From Vulcanimicrobiota bacterium (GTDB lineage Bacteria > Vulcanimicrobiota > Vulcanimicrobiia > Vulcanimicrobiales > Vulcanimicrobiaceae), in assembly GCA_003151115.1 (NCBI GenBank), contig PLWS01000002.1, positions 186,001 through 250,000 on the forward strand: a DNA stretch of 64,000 bases, read 5' to 3'. The notes beneath the pieces were generated by a model. It was not told where the DNA came from. It did no database searches and saw only the letters and a program-made list of their open reading frames with translations. Shown here piece after piece: positions 53,761 through 63,091 of this stretch (positions are counted from its first letter, which is position 1; the number at the start of each line of letters is the position of its first letter). A program made the position numbers and the translations under genes.

Positions 53761-54660
53761 ATGCGAATCAGCGACGCGCTGGCGGCGCAGCGGCCGTTCT
53801 TTTCGTTCGAGTTCTTTCCGCCGAAGAACGATGAAGCCCACGCGCAGCTGCTGGAGACGGCGCGTACCCTGCGCGAGCTGCGCCCGGCATTCGTTTCCGT
53901 AACGTACGGCGCCGGCGGCTCCACGCGCGAACGCACGGTAGAAGTCTCCAAACAAATTCGCAACGACATCGGCCTAAACGTTATGGCGCACGTGACGTGT
54001 GTCGGCAGCTCGCGATCCGATCTGCGTTCGCTGCTCGGCGACTTGGAAGCGGCCGGCATCGAAAACGTGCTTGCGTTGCGTGGGGATCCGCCGCGCGACG
54101 CTGCATCCTTCGTGCAGCCGCCGGACGGCTTCGCTCACGCCGACCAGCTGGTGACGATGATCAGACGCAGCTTCGACTTTTGCGTGGGCGGGGCTTGCCA
54201 TCCCGAAAAGCACATGGAAGCGCCCGACCTGGAAACCGATCTCGAGCATTTGCGCGGGAAAGTGGACGCCGGCGCAGAGTTCCTCATCACGCAGCTCTTT
54301 TTTGACAACGACAAATACTTTGCGTTTGTCGATCGCGCGCGTGCCGCCGGCGTAGCCGTTCCGATACTCCCGGGAATCATGCCGATCACCAATTACGAGC
54401 AGATCAGAAGGTTCATCGCTTTGTGCGGAGCGACGATTCCGCCGAAGCTGCTCGTCGAGCTCGAAGAGCGCAAGTCCGAACCTAAAGCGGTGGAAGATCT
54501 CGGCGTTGCCTTTGCGACGCTCCAATGCGCCGACTTATTGCGGCGCGGAGCACCGGGCATTCATTTCTATACGCTCAACAAGTCACCGGCAAGCCGCGCG
54601 ATCGTGAGCTCGCTGATCGCGGCGACGGCCTGGAGCCCGTCTTTCTCGGCCGCCTTTTAG
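53761..54660 (+). CDS. metF: 5,10-methylenetetrahydrofolate reductase
   Basis: A 299-aa FAD TIM-barrel enzyme producing 5-methyl-THF for methionine synthesis. FSFEFFPPKNDEA, VSVTYGAGGSTRERTVE, VLALRGDPPRD, ACHPEKHMEAPDLETDLEHL and FLITQLFFDNDKYF are canonical. The ATG is used. An AT-richer 107-bp spacer precedes it with no clear promoter. It is followed by a structured-looking 134-bp gap before secD. Confidence 0.95.
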   Translation: MRISDALAAQRPFFSFEFFPPKNDEAHAQLLETARTLRELRPAFVSVTYGAGGSTRERTVEVSKQIRNDIGLNVMAHVTCVGSSRSDLRSLLGDLEAAGIENVLALRGDPPRDAASFVQPPDGFAHADQLVTMIRRSFDFCVGGACHPEKHMEAPDLETDLEHLRGKVDAGAEFLITQLFFDNDKYFAFVDRARAAGVAVPILPGIMPITNYEQIRRFIALCGATIPPKLLVELEERKSEPKAVEDLGVAFATLQCADLLRRGAPGIHFYTLNKSPASRAIVSSLIAATAWSPSFSAAF

Positions 54661-54715
54661 CCCCTTTTTGTTTCTGGCGTTGCGGGTAGTCCGAGCTAGG
54701 CGGCGCCGAGGCCTC

Positions 54716-54776
54716 GTGCCCACGCCCGCGGGGCTTGCAATGCTCGTCCCTGAAGGCCCTCAAGGGGCCTGGGCAC
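54716..54776 (+). other. Candidate structured RNA (three-way junction) between metF and secD
   Basis: GTGCCCA (54716-54722) pairs with TGGGCAC (54770-54776). Inside are hairpins GCCC-GCG-GGGC (54724-54734) and GGCCC-TCAAG-GGGCC (54755-54769), joined by a 20-nt single strand. A palindrome CGAGGCCTCG (54707-54716) precedes it. It does not match any riboswitch consensus I know. It ends 18 nt before the secD ATG and could shape its translation. Confidence 0.35.
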
Positions 54777-54794
54777 AACATTTCGCGGTTAGCC

Positions 54795-56171
54795 ATGACC
54801 TGGAATAGATGGAAGAACCCGGTGAAGGCGCTGGTCGTCCTCGCCATCATCGCGCTGTGCTTGTACGCTGCGCTGCCGCTGCAAAAGAAGATCCACCTCG
54901 GGCTGGATCTGCAAGGCGGAGCGCGCCTGTTGCTGCAGCTCAACACGACGCCCGAGGTCAAGACGATCACGGCCGACGTGCAAAACGAAACCATGGACGT
55001 GATCGACCACCGCATCAACGGCCTCGGCGTCACCGAGCCGCAGATCAGTAAGGTCGGCACCGATCGTATTTTGGTCGAACTTCCGCAGGTCAAGAATGCC
55101 GAAGAGGCCGAGCTGCTGCTCAAGCAAGTCGCGGTGCTCGAGTACAAGATCGTTCCGCCCGCGATAGCGCAGCAGGCCGAAGCCGCGCTCGCGTTTTTGG
55201 GGCCCAATCCGACGCCGGCGAAATGCAACACGAATAAAGCGACCAAGGACGCGTGCGCGCTGATCAACCGCGGCGCATATAACGCCAGCGGTCCAACGGT
55301 GTATACCGGAAAAGAGTTGAAAGCGGCGCAGGCGGCGTACGGCCAGAACGGTGCGCCCCAAATCACTTTCCAAACGAAGGATCCCAAAAAGTTTTTCGCG
55401 CTGACAACCGCCAATCTCGGCAAGCCGCTGGGCATCTTCTTGGACAAGCGCTACATTTCGGCGCCGACGATCAACGGCGCCATTTCCGACAGCGGCGAAA
55501 TCTACGGACAGTTCACCGAAGATCAAACGATCACGCTGGCCAACGAACTCAATGCCGGCGCGCTGCCGGTGCCGATTTCGTTCATCGAAAATGAAACCAT
55601 CGGACCGACGCTCGGCAAGATCGACCTGGTCAAATCGCTCTACGCCTCGATGCTCGGCTTGGGACTCGTGCTGCTCTTCATGATCGTGATGTACCGCCTG
55701 CCCGGACTCTTGGCCGACATCGCGCTGATGATCTACGTCATCATGATGTTTGGTTTGCTGGCGGCGGCGCACGCGACGCTGACGCTGCCGGGCATCGCCG
55801 GCTTCGTCTTATCGATCGGTATGGCGGTCGACGCCAACGTGCTGATCTTCGAACGGATGAAAGAAGAACTGTGGGCGGGCAAATCCATGCGTGCATCCGT
55901 CCGCACGGGTTTCGCGCGCGCGTTCACGGCCGTCTTCGACAGTCACTTCACCACGATCGTCGGCGCAGGCGTGTTGTTCATGCTCGGAACGGGCACCGTG
56001 AAAGGCTTCGCCTACACGCTCTTTTGGGGCACCGTGTTCTCGCTCTTCACGGCCGTCTTCATCACGCGTTTCTTTGTCGATCTGCTCGTGGATAATAACG
56101 TCGCAACCAACCCAAACCTCTACGGCGTGAAGCCCGAAGAAGTCGGCATCCTGGCCAAAGCGGGGACGTAA
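54795..56171 (+). CDS. secD: Protein translocase subunit SecD
   Basis: A 458-aa RND-type membrane protein that with SecF uses the proton gradient to pull exported proteins out of SecYEG. TM1 (VKALVVLAIIALCLYAALPL) is followed by GLDLQGGARLLLQL (D1 motif), a long periplasmic P1 domain, and the five-helix bundle with FVLSIGMAVDANVLIFERMKEE. The ATG at 54795 gives a normal start. The upstream frame to 54735 lies in the structured gap. secF follows after 3 nt. Confidence 0.96.
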   Translation: MTWNRWKNPVKALVVLAIIALCLYAALPLQKKIHLGLDLQGGARLLLQLNTTPEVKTITADVQNETMDVIDHRINGLGVTEPQISKVGTDRILVELPQVKNAEEAELLLKQVAVLEYKIVPPAIAQQAEAALAFLGPNPTPAKCNTNKATKDACALINRGAYNASGPTVYTGKELKAAQAAYGQNGAPQITFQTKDPKKFFALTTANLGKPLGIFLDKRYISAPTINGAISDSGEIYGQFTEDQTITLANELNAGALPVPISFIENETIGPTLGKIDLVKSLYASMLGLGLVLLFMIVMYRLPGLLADIALMIYVIMMFGLLAAAHATLTLPGIAGFVLSIGMAVDANVLIFERMKEELWAGKSMRASVRTGFARAFTAVFDSHFTTIVGAGVLFMLGTGTVKGFAYTLFWGTVFSLFTAVFITRFFVDLLVDNNVATNPNLYGVKPEEVGILAKAGT

Positions 56172-56174
56172 CCG

Positions 56175-57491
56175 GTGTTTTTTCGCCGCCTGAATTGGAA
56201 CATCGTCGGCTGGTTCCGCATCGTCTCGCTGATCTCGTATCTGATCATCGGCGCGGGGATTGGTTCGATGATCTATCATTCGCTCACGGCACCGGGCGGC
56301 GGATTCCAGCCGTCGCACGCGCTGCGCCTGGGGCTTTCATTCACCGGCGGTACGGCGGTCGACGTCGTCTACACCCGGCCGGTCACGCCGGACGAAGTGC
56401 ATTCGGCGCTTGCCAAACTGGGTGTTAGCGACGAGCGCATCACGACCGTCGGGCAACCCGCGGGCGCGAACGCTTGGACGAAGTATTCGATCGAAACGCA
56501 GACCGCGTTCGGTAACAACACGACCGCGCTGTGGGCCGCGTTGCAATCCGTCGCGCCGGTCGATAGGAATTCATCCGCGGTAACCTCGGTCGGGCCGACG
56601 CTCGGAAAAGAGTATCTGATCAAGGCGATCGAGGCGCTCGTCATCGCGCTGTTGATCCAATTCATCTACATCGCCTTCCGCTTCGGCTGGAATTACATCT
56701 TCGGCTTGGTGACGGTCATCGCGCTCGTGCGCGATGCCGCGATGATGATCGGCATCTACGCGCTGGCCGACAAACGGGCCGACGACGCATTCTTGGCGGC
56801 GGTGCTGACGGTCATCGGCTACTCGGTCATGGATACGATCGTCATCCTCGATCGAATACGAGAAAACACGCGCGTGCTGGCGGGGCAGCCGTACGACAAG
56901 ATCGTCAACACGTCGATTTTGCAGACGATGACGCGCTCGTTCAACACCCTTGCGACGGTCGTCATTACGCTGGTCGCACTGCTCGCGCTTGGCGGCGCCT
57001 CGCTGCAGAACTTCGCATTCGCGCTGCTGGTCGGCATCTGCTCGGGCGGCTACCACTCGATCTTTTACTCGGCGCCGCTGGTGCTCTTTTTCCGCAAGCG
57101 CCAACTCGATTCGGCCTCGCGCAAACGCGCGGCCGGGTTAGCGGCGCAAGGCACGCGATCGGCCCGCAGCGTCGCGGAGAGCCGCGCGCTGGGCGCGCAT
57201 TCGGGCATGGCGCGCGAAGATATCGTGGCCGCGCGCAAAGCGCGGCGCGAGAAAGCCAGGGCCACGCGCACGGGTACGACGCCCACGCCCGCGCGCTACA
57301 AACGCAAACGCGACGAGAACGCGCCGGCCGGCGCCGCTGAAGAAGCTACCGAAGCGATGGATCCACTCGATGCGCAGGCCGCCGGCATGGATGAAACTGC
57401 GTTCGATCAGGGTCACGAAGAAGTCAAACTCAATCTCGAAGGTTTCGAACCGGAGCGGCCGCTGCCACCGGATGACGCGCGCGAAGAGTAG
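56175..57491 (+). CDS. secF: Protein translocase subunit SecF with extended charged tail
   Basis: 438 aa. TM1 (IVSLISYLIIGAGIGSMIYH), GLSFTGGTAVDVVY, SVGPTLGKEYLIKAIEALVI and VIGYSVMDTIVILDRIREN are SecF hallmarks. After the last helix (~residue 310) comes a ~120-residue cytoplasmic tail. Its first half is Arg/Ala/Lys-rich (ARKARREKARATRTG) and its second half acidic and Pro-rich, much longer than in E. coli. The tail may bind ribosomes or nucleic acid. The helicase gene starts within its last 20 nt. Confidence 0.93.
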   Translation: MFFRRLNWNIVGWFRIVSLISYLIIGAGIGSMIYHSLTAPGGGFQPSHALRLGLSFTGGTAVDVVYTRPVTPDEVHSALAKLGVSDERITTVGQPAGANAWTKYSIETQTAFGNNTTALWAALQSVAPVDRNSSAVTSVGPTLGKEYLIKAIEALVIALLIQFIYIAFRFGWNYIFGLVTVIALVRDAAMMIGIYALADKRADDAFLAAVLTVIGYSVMDTIVILDRIRENTRVLAGQPYDKIVNTSILQTMTRSFNTLATVVITLVALLALGGASLQNFAFALLVGICSGGYHSIFYSAPLVLFFRKRQLDSASRKRAAGLAAQGTRSARSVAESRALGAHSGMAREDIVAARKARREKARATRTGTTPTPARYKRKRDENAPAGAAEEATEAMDPLDAQAAGMDETAFDQGHEEVKLNLEGFEPERPLPPDDAREE

Positions 57492-59559
57492 GAAGCTTCC
57501 TCTACCGACGGCTTCTGAGGCCGCGTTCGAACGTGTCCTAGAGAATTTTGATCGTGCGCCCCTCGACGCGGGCGCTGAAGGCGCCCTTCTCGGGTTGGTT
57601 CGACAAGCTCGCCATGACACTACTGGCGATGACCCTACAATCCACGACCCTACAATCTACGACCCTACAATCCACGACGCTACAATCGCTGCGGCCGCCG
57701 ATGAGGAATCAATCGACGATTTTGTCAGCCGCATGTTCGCGCAGCAGAAGAAGTTTTTGGATCGCGATGCCTTTGCCGGAATCGGCGAGCGCGACACGTT
57801 TCCCACCAAGATCATGGGCGTTTCGTTCGAGGGCCGGCAAGACGTCGTAGCGGGCATCGTTCCGGGAGTCGATCTGCAGCTGGAGCGCGAGCCCGAAAAT
57901 CCGTTCGACGGCAACGCCATCGCCGTTCGATATGGGACCATGCAACTTGGGTTCTTGCGCAAGCAAATAGCCAAGCATCTCGCGCCGCTGATCGATGCGG
58001 GTATCGCATACGGCGCGCGCGTCGAGCACGTAACCGGCGGAACCGCCGGCAAGAACTTCGGCGTGAACATTCGCGTCTTTCGTATACAGGCGGCGGCGCT
58101 TGACGCCTTCGGCGTGCAAGCGCGCGCCCAAGCCGATCATGCGAGCATTCGCCGCGCGCTCATCGGTGAAGCCGAGCTGCACAAAGCGCAGCGCGACGTG
58201 CTCGCGCGGCTCGACGCGGGCAAAAACACGCTGGCCGTCATGGGAACCGGGCGCGGCAAGTCGTTTTGCTTTCAATATCCCGCCGCATACCGTGCGCTCG
58301 AGTCCGGACAAAAAACCTTGGTCCTCTATCCCCTGCGCGCGCTCGCGAACGATCAATTCGAGGCGCTCAAACGGCGGCTGGACGGTTTTGGTTTGCGCAT
58401 CCTGCGCGCGAACGGCGCGATTGGCGTCGAGGAACGCGCGCATTTGATGTCGTCGCTCGAATCGGGCGACTGGGACATCATTCTGGGAACTCCCGAGTTC
58501 TTGCAGTTCCATCGCGAAGCGTTTACCGGCAAGAGCGCACCTGCGCTGCTCGTTGTGGACGAAGCGCACCACGCTTTTGAATCCAGCCACCGGCCTGCAT
58601 ATGGAAAGCTGGCGGCGACGATCGTGTCGCTTGGCGCTCCGCAGGTTTTGGGACTGACCGCGACCGCGCGCGATGAGGCGTTCGGCCACGTCGTCGACGA
58701 GTTGGGTATTAACGCGTGGGTGATCGATCCGTCCGTGCGCGAGAACTTGCACGTGGTCGACGCGCGCGGTACCAAAGATAAGCTCAGGTATTTGCGCGAC
58801 ACGCTCGCGGAGAGCGGCAAAGCGATCGTCTATTGCAACTCGCGCAAAGAAGTTTCGAAAGTCGCCGACGGTCTGCGCCGCGATCTCGGAAATGCCGTGA
58901 TGTTTTATCATGCCGGCATGCCGGCGGCGGAACGGGCCGATGTGGAAAAATACTTCCGTTCCGGCGAGCTGCGTGCGGTGGTCGCCACGTCGGCATTCGG
59001 CGAGGGAATCGATCTGCCCGACGTCCGCAACGTGGTGCTCTACCATCTGAATTTCTCGTTCACCGAGTTCAACCAGCAGGCCGGCCGCGCCGGACGCGAC
59101 GGTGCTCCGGCGCAGATTCATCTGCTGTTCGGCGAGAGCGACCGCCGGATCAACGAGTACATCATCGATCAGGAAGCTCCGACTATCGGTGTGCTGCGCG
59201 AGCTCTATCGCGGGATCCGCGGGCTGGCGCAAGAAGGAATCGTGCGGCTCTCGCAAGCCGACATCGCCGATACGCTGCAGTTCGATAAGGTCAGGGATCG
59301 GACGGTGGGCGCGGCTTTGAGGATATTTGAGGACGAGGGGCTCATCGAAGCCGGGATCGACGACGACGGCCGCTACGTCCGTTTTCTCCCGCCCTCGGGA
59401 AAAATCGACCTGACGCACAACGAACGCTTTGCTGAAGGGGAAGCCGAGCGCGAGAATTTCGCTCGCTTTAGCGGTTTCGTGCTGACCGCAAAGGCCGAAA
59501 CGCTCGAACGTATCGTGAACCGTCCGATCTATCCGCAGGGTCAACCGCTCATTCGCTGA
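57472..59559 (+). CDS. HIRAN domain-RecQ-type ATP-dependent DNA helicase
   Basis: 695 aa from ATG 57472, which overlaps secF. Residues 29-49 are encoded by a REP-like repeat, and 54-73 by four 5-residue repeats (DPTIH/Y). HIRAN domain at ~112-205 (MGVSFEGRQDVVAGI, NPFDGNAIAV). SF2 helicase: Walker A GTGRGKS at 258-264, DEAH at 363-366, LGLTATARDEA, YHAGMPAAERADVEKYF, QQAGRAGRDG. A winged-helix-like end follows. HIRAN domains bind 3' DNA ends or stalled forks, so a role in replication-fork repair is likely. No HRDC domain was recognised. Confidence 0.88.
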   Translation: MTRAKSRKLPLPTASEAAFERVLENFDRAPLDAGAEGALLGLVRQARHDTTGDDPTIHDPTIYDPTIHDATIAAAADEESIDDFVSRMFAQQKKFLDRDAFAGIGERDTFPTKIMGVSFEGRQDVVAGIVPGVDLQLEREPENPFDGNAIAVRYGTMQLGFLRKQIAKHLAPLIDAGIAYGARVEHVTGGTAGKNFGVNIRVFRIQAAALDAFGVQARAQADHASIRRALIGEAELHKAQRDVLARLDAGKNTLAVMGTGRGKSFCFQYPAAYRALESGQKTLVLYPLRALANDQFEALKRRLDGFGLRILRANGAIGVEERAHLMSSLESGDWDIILGTPEFLQFHREAFTGKSAPALLVVDEAHHAFESSHRPAYGKLAATIVSLGAPQVLGLTATARDEAFGHVVDELGINAWVIDPSVRENLHVVDARGTKDKLRYLRDTLAESGKAIVYCNSRKEVSKVADGLRRDLGNAVMFYHAGMPAAERADVEKYFRSGELRAVVATSAFGEGIDLPDVRNVVLYHLNFSFTEFNQQAGRAGRDGAPAQIHLLFGESDRRINEYIIDQEAPTIGVLRELYRGIRGLAQEGIVRLSQADIADTLQFDKVRDRTVGAALRIFEDEGLIEAGIDDDGRYVRFLPPSGKIDLTHNERFAEGEAERENFARFSGFVLTAKAETLERIVNRPIYPQGQPLIR
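57558..57618 (-). repeat. REP-like dispersed repeat inside the helicase reading frame
   Basis: GCCCCTCGA, a hairpin GGGCGC-TGAA-GGCGCCC, CTCGGG and TTCGACAAGCTC...ATGAC follow in the same order as the reverse-oriented copy at 27415-27475. It is translated in frame without a stop (residues 29-49 of the helicase). Confidence 0.72.
57631..57690 (+). repeat. Four 15-bp tandem repeats in the helicase N-terminus
   Basis: The unit GACCCTACAATCCAC occurs at 57631, 57646 (one change) and 57661, and a degenerate copy at 57676. Each encodes DPTIH/Y or DATIA. The array starts 12 bp after the REP-like element and keeps frame because the unit is five codons. Confidence 0.92.
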
Positions 59560-59608
59560 AATTCATAGGTCCGGGCGCTTAGTGCGCCTGTCCTAATCCG
59601 GAGGGTTC

Positions 59609-62182
59609 ATGACCAGTCTTTCTCGCGTTATTAGCGGCGGTTTTTTTGTGTTGGCCCTGGCCGCTCCGGCCGCGGCGCAGACCAATCCGCCACCCAGCGC
59701 TGCGAACCAGGCCGCCGCCATGGCCGCGGCTGCCGCGGCCGCAGCGCAGGCAGGCCAGCCCGTTCCATACGACGCTTTCGTGCGCGGCGCAGTAGTCCAG
59801 GACGGACTCATTCCGATCATTCACAAGAGCGGCAGAGTCTATCTGGCACTCAAACGGACGCAACTGGGCGCCGATTTCATCGAAACGTCGGTGCCGTCGA
59901 GCGGTCTCGGCGGGCTGGGACCGGCGCAAGGCGAGCCCTATGTCGCGCCGGCGCGCTTAATACGTTTTGAAAAGGTTGACGACACCGTCGTCGTGCGCTG
60001 GCCGAATACCTATACGATTACACGGCCGAACACGCCCGAAGCGACCGGCGTTCAACAGTCGCTGCCCAGTTCGGTCATTGCGGTCGCGCCGATCGCGGCG
60101 GTCGATGACAACACGGTCGTCATTCCCGCCTCGTTCCTCCTGGGCGACGTCGCAGACTTCGACGCGAGCATCAACTTCGGTCCACCTAGCCCGGGCGCGT
60201 ACCGCTTGGATGCATCGCGCTCGTTCTTTGCGGTAACCAAAGCCTTTCCGGAAAACGACGTACTGCGCGTCGATCAGACGTGGCAGTCGGCGGCTCCGAG
60301 CTTTTCGCGTATCGACAACGCGCCGGATCCGCGCAGCCTCGAAGTATTGATGACGTACAACTTCATCCAAGCACCCACGGATGGATACGTTCCACGCCTA
60401 GCGGACCCCCGCGTCGGCTATTTCACGCAACCGCTGATCAACTTCTCAACCGATCAGGTGGGCATCGGCCGCACGATTCATTACATCATGCGTTGGAACT
60501 TTGGAAAGCGCACGTCGTCCGCGCCGATGCGCGCGACGAACCCGCTCGTGTTTTATTTGAGTAACGATATCCCATACCAGTATCGCAACACGGTGAAGTC
60601 CGCGCTGCTCACTTGGAACAACGCGTTCCGAAAAATCGGTATCCTGGATGCGGTTCAGGTGCTGCAGCAGCCGAACGATCCGTCCTGGGATCCTGAAGAC
60701 ATCCGGCACAATCTGATTCGCTGGCTCAATACCAGTTCGCCGGCTTTCGGCGCCGAAGCGCTGCTCGTCACTGACCCGCGCACCGGTGAGGAACTCAATA
60801 TCGGCGTGAACTTCGACGCCGTCGAAGGTCTGGCGGGACGAACCTACCGCTACGTCGTCGCTCCCGCGCGCGGGCTTGCCGACACAGCGTCTGCCGAAAA
60901 CACGTTCGTGCAAGACTTGATCGGGTCGATCATCTTACACGAATCGGGACACGACTTCGGTTTGCAGCACAACTTCATCGGTACCTACGCGTACACGGCG
61001 AAGCAGATGCAGAGCAAGGCTTTTACGTCGCGCTACGGCGTCTCAAATTCGGTCATGGAATATAGCCCGGTCAACCTGTGGCCAAAAGGCACTCCGCAAG
61101 GTGACTACTTCCAAACGGCGCTCGGACCGTACGACTATTACGCTATCCGCTACGGGTACGGTTACATTCCCAACGCATCGTCTCCGACGTCTGAACTGCC
61201 GACGCTGCGGCGTTGGGCATCGGGCTGGTCCAACCCGTGGACGCGTTTTGCTAGCGACGAGGACAACTCGCACCAAGGCGGCCACGCGATCGATCCGCGC
61301 GTCGTCACCTACGATCTCACGAACCACCCGCTGGAATGGTGCGATGTGCAGATGAAGACTATGCACGGCGTCATGAACGCGGTCAGCCAGCGCTTTCCGG
61401 CGCCGGGACATTCGTTCGACGAAGCGCGTCAGGCTTTTACCACACCGCTAACGACCTATCTGCGCTGCGCTTCAATGCCGGCGAACTGGATCGGCGGCGA
61501 GTACATCTCGCGGGCGGCCAAGGGCGATCCGGGAGCGGCCCAGCCGCTCAGCCCGGTTTCGCTCGCGGACGAGCGTTCCGCTTGGACTAGGCTTGCCAAT
61601 GGATTATTTTCCGAAGCAGCTTGGCACTTCAATCCGAACGTCCTCAATAAGCTCACGTACTCCGAATGGTCCGACTTTGCGGGCGGATCGTGGGCATATA
61701 ATCCGACTCCGCGTCACGACGTGGCCGTCACGACGATCATCAATGGCGCACAGAATCAAGTGCTGAGCGAGCTGTTCGCTCCACTGACGCTGCAGCGGAT
61801 CGACGATCTGCAAACCAAGTACAGCCCCGGCGCGACCATGTCGCTGAGCAATCTCTTCGATTGGGCGCGCGGCAGCATCTTCGGCGACCTGACCGGCGGC
61901 ATTAACAGTGCCGGCCCGATCCGCCGCAATCTGCAAATGGCCTACGCCAAACGGTTGTCGGATATGTGGATCTCGCCGGCGCCCGGCACTCCCGCTGATG
62001 CGCAAGCACTCGCGCGCATTCAACTCCAGCAGTTGAAGCAGCTGGCAGGGACGGGACTGCAAAGCTCAGGGCTGAGCGAACTGACGCGCGCGCACCTCGA
62101 AGCGCTCTCGGCACTAGCTCAGCAAGCCTTGGACGCCAAAGCGAACATCATCACGCTTCCGGCCGCACTCCGAGGCCAGTAA
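59609..62182 (+). CDS. Large secreted metzincin-type zinc metalloprotease (DUF5117/DUF4953-like)
   Basis: 857 aa with a signal peptide (GGFFVLALAAPAAAQ) and an Ala-rich linker (~30-48). A DUF5118/5117-like region spans ~60-330 (HKSGRVYLALKRTQLGADFI, SRSFFAVTKAFPENDVLRV). The catalytic motif HESGHDFGLQH is at residues 444-454 and a Met-turn (SNSVMEYSP) lies about 40 residues on. A C-terminal helical domain follows. The family is secreted and typical of diderm bacteria. It probably degrades environmental protein. GGAGG precedes the ATG. Confidence 0.87.
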   Translation: MTSLSRVISGGFFVLALAAPAAAQTNPPPSAANQAAAMAAAAAAAAQAGQPVPYDAFVRGAVVQDGLIPIIHKSGRVYLALKRTQLGADFIETSVPSSGLGGLGPAQGEPYVAPARLIRFEKVDDTVVVRWPNTYTITRPNTPEATGVQQSLPSSVIAVAPIAAVDDNTVVIPASFLLGDVADFDASINFGPPSPGAYRLDASRSFFAVTKAFPENDVLRVDQTWQSAAPSFSRIDNAPDPRSLEVLMTYNFIQAPTDGYVPRLADPRVGYFTQPLINFSTDQVGIGRTIHYIMRWNFGKRTSSAPMRATNPLVFYLSNDIPYQYRNTVKSALLTWNNAFRKIGILDAVQVLQQPNDPSWDPEDIRHNLIRWLNTSSPAFGAEALLVTDPRTGEELNIGVNFDAVEGLAGRTYRYVVAPARGLADTASAENTFVQDLIGSIILHESGHDFGLQHNFIGTYAYTAKQMQSKAFTSRYGVSNSVMEYSPVNLWPKGTPQGDYFQTALGPYDYYAIRYGYGYIPNASSPTSELPTLRRWASGWSNPWTRFASDEDNSHQGGHAIDPRVVTYDLTNHPLEWCDVQMKTMHGVMNAVSQRFPAPGHSFDEARQAFTTPLTTYLRCASMPANWIGGEYISRAAKGDPGAAQPLSPVSLADERSAWTRLANGLFSEAAWHFNPNVLNKLTYSEWSDFAGGSWAYNPTPRHDVAVTTIINGAQNQVLSELFAPLTLQRIDDLQTKYSPGATMSLSNLFDWARGSIFGDLTGGINSAGPIRRNLQMAYAKRLSDMWISPAPGTPADAQALARIQLQQLKQLAGTGLQSSGLSELTRAHLEALSALAQQALDAKANIITLPAALRGQ

Positions 62183-62188
62183 CGGAGT

Positions 62189-62905
62189 TTACGCCAGCAC
62201 ACGTTCGGCCGCGGCCGCGTCGGTTTCGGAGAAGAATGTGTTGTGCGTTTCCGTAATCCGCGGCGCCCACGGGTCGACGGAACGTTTCGTGACTGGAAAG
62301 TGTACGGTCGGCCCGGCGGCATCGCGATAATCCGATCCCCCGAACGGTTCGAAGGACGCGCTTTCGGCATGCGCGGTAACGAGGGCGCGGATCGCCGCTC
62401 CGGCATCTGTTGCGGCTGCGCGCAATCGCGAATCTAGGCGATCGTCGCTAGCGATTTTTGCGTAGAGGGCCAGCGCCGGCCGGTCGGCGTGCCACGGCAT
62501 GTCGGGCGTGGCGTCTGCAAAACGCACCATGCCGGGCACCGAGTTTGCATCGTCGCGCAGCCACGCCAACGTTGCGGCGTCGGCGGAGCGCGCGGCAACG
62601 GCGTCGTTGAAAGCTTTTACGCTGCGCTCGACCGTCTCGCGTTTGCGCGGATCGAGATCGAGCACGTCGAACGCGGCAGCCGGCTTCCACGTGAATGCGC
62701 CGGCGCCATAGCTTTGCTGCATGACGTCGCGCACGATCGCCCTACCCATCGCGTTCGGATCCCCGATATTTTTTGCAACCGCCTCTGCGACGCTGCTGGG
62801 CACGCCCGGCGAAACCATCGTCTCGGGACTGGCCGCCAGCCATTTGATGCCGGCGTGCGAGAGCGCGTCGGCAAATCCGAGGGGATATATAGTAACCCGG
62901 CCCAA
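62189..62905 (-). CDS. Clostripain-like (C11) protein, probably N-terminally truncated
   Basis: 238 aa from a TTG. FADALSHAGIKWLAASPETM, VSPGVPSSVAEAVAKNIGDP, NAMGRAIVRDVMQQS and FDVLDLDPRKRETVERSVKA resemble the second half of clostripain-family cysteine peptidases (the ASxE-then-P region after the catalytic Cys). The catalytic His-Cys dyad would be in the missing N-terminal half, and no signal peptide is present. It may be a decayed gene or an inactive domain. It is convergent with the metzincin gene (6 bp between). Confidence 0.55.
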   Translation of the reverse strand: MGRVTIYPLGFADALSHAGIKWLAASPETMVSPGVPSSVAEAVAKNIGDPNAMGRAIVRDVMQQSYGAGAFTWKPAAAFDVLDLDPRKRETVERSVKAFNDAVAARSADAATLAWLRDDANSVPGMVRFADATPDMPWHADRPALALYAKIASDDRLDSRLRAAATDAGAAIRALVTAHAESASFEPFGGSDYRDAAGPTVHFPVTKRSVDPWAPRITETHNTFFSETDAAAAERVLA

Positions 62906-63091
62906 ACGTCCGGTTTCTGAGAAACGCGAGGGGTGAGGGGCGCACAGGCGTTAGGTATACCAACGCATCACATCAACGGACTGCTTCGGCGAGCGCACCG
63001 CTTCCAGCAGCGCCCTAAAGGCATTTCCCATATAGCATCTAAAGCAAAACCGCGAGATCTTCCGAACGGTGCGTTATAGGAGGTGCAGCAC

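Noticed and set aside
54661-54794. SRP RNA, 6S RNA or a known riboswitch between metF and secD
   Set aside because: None of the conserved loops (for example the SRP GGAA apical loop) is present; kept only as an unnamed structured candidate.
57631-57690. CRISPR-like array
   Set aside because: The 15-bp units are directly adjacent with no spacers and encode an in-frame pentapeptide repeat.
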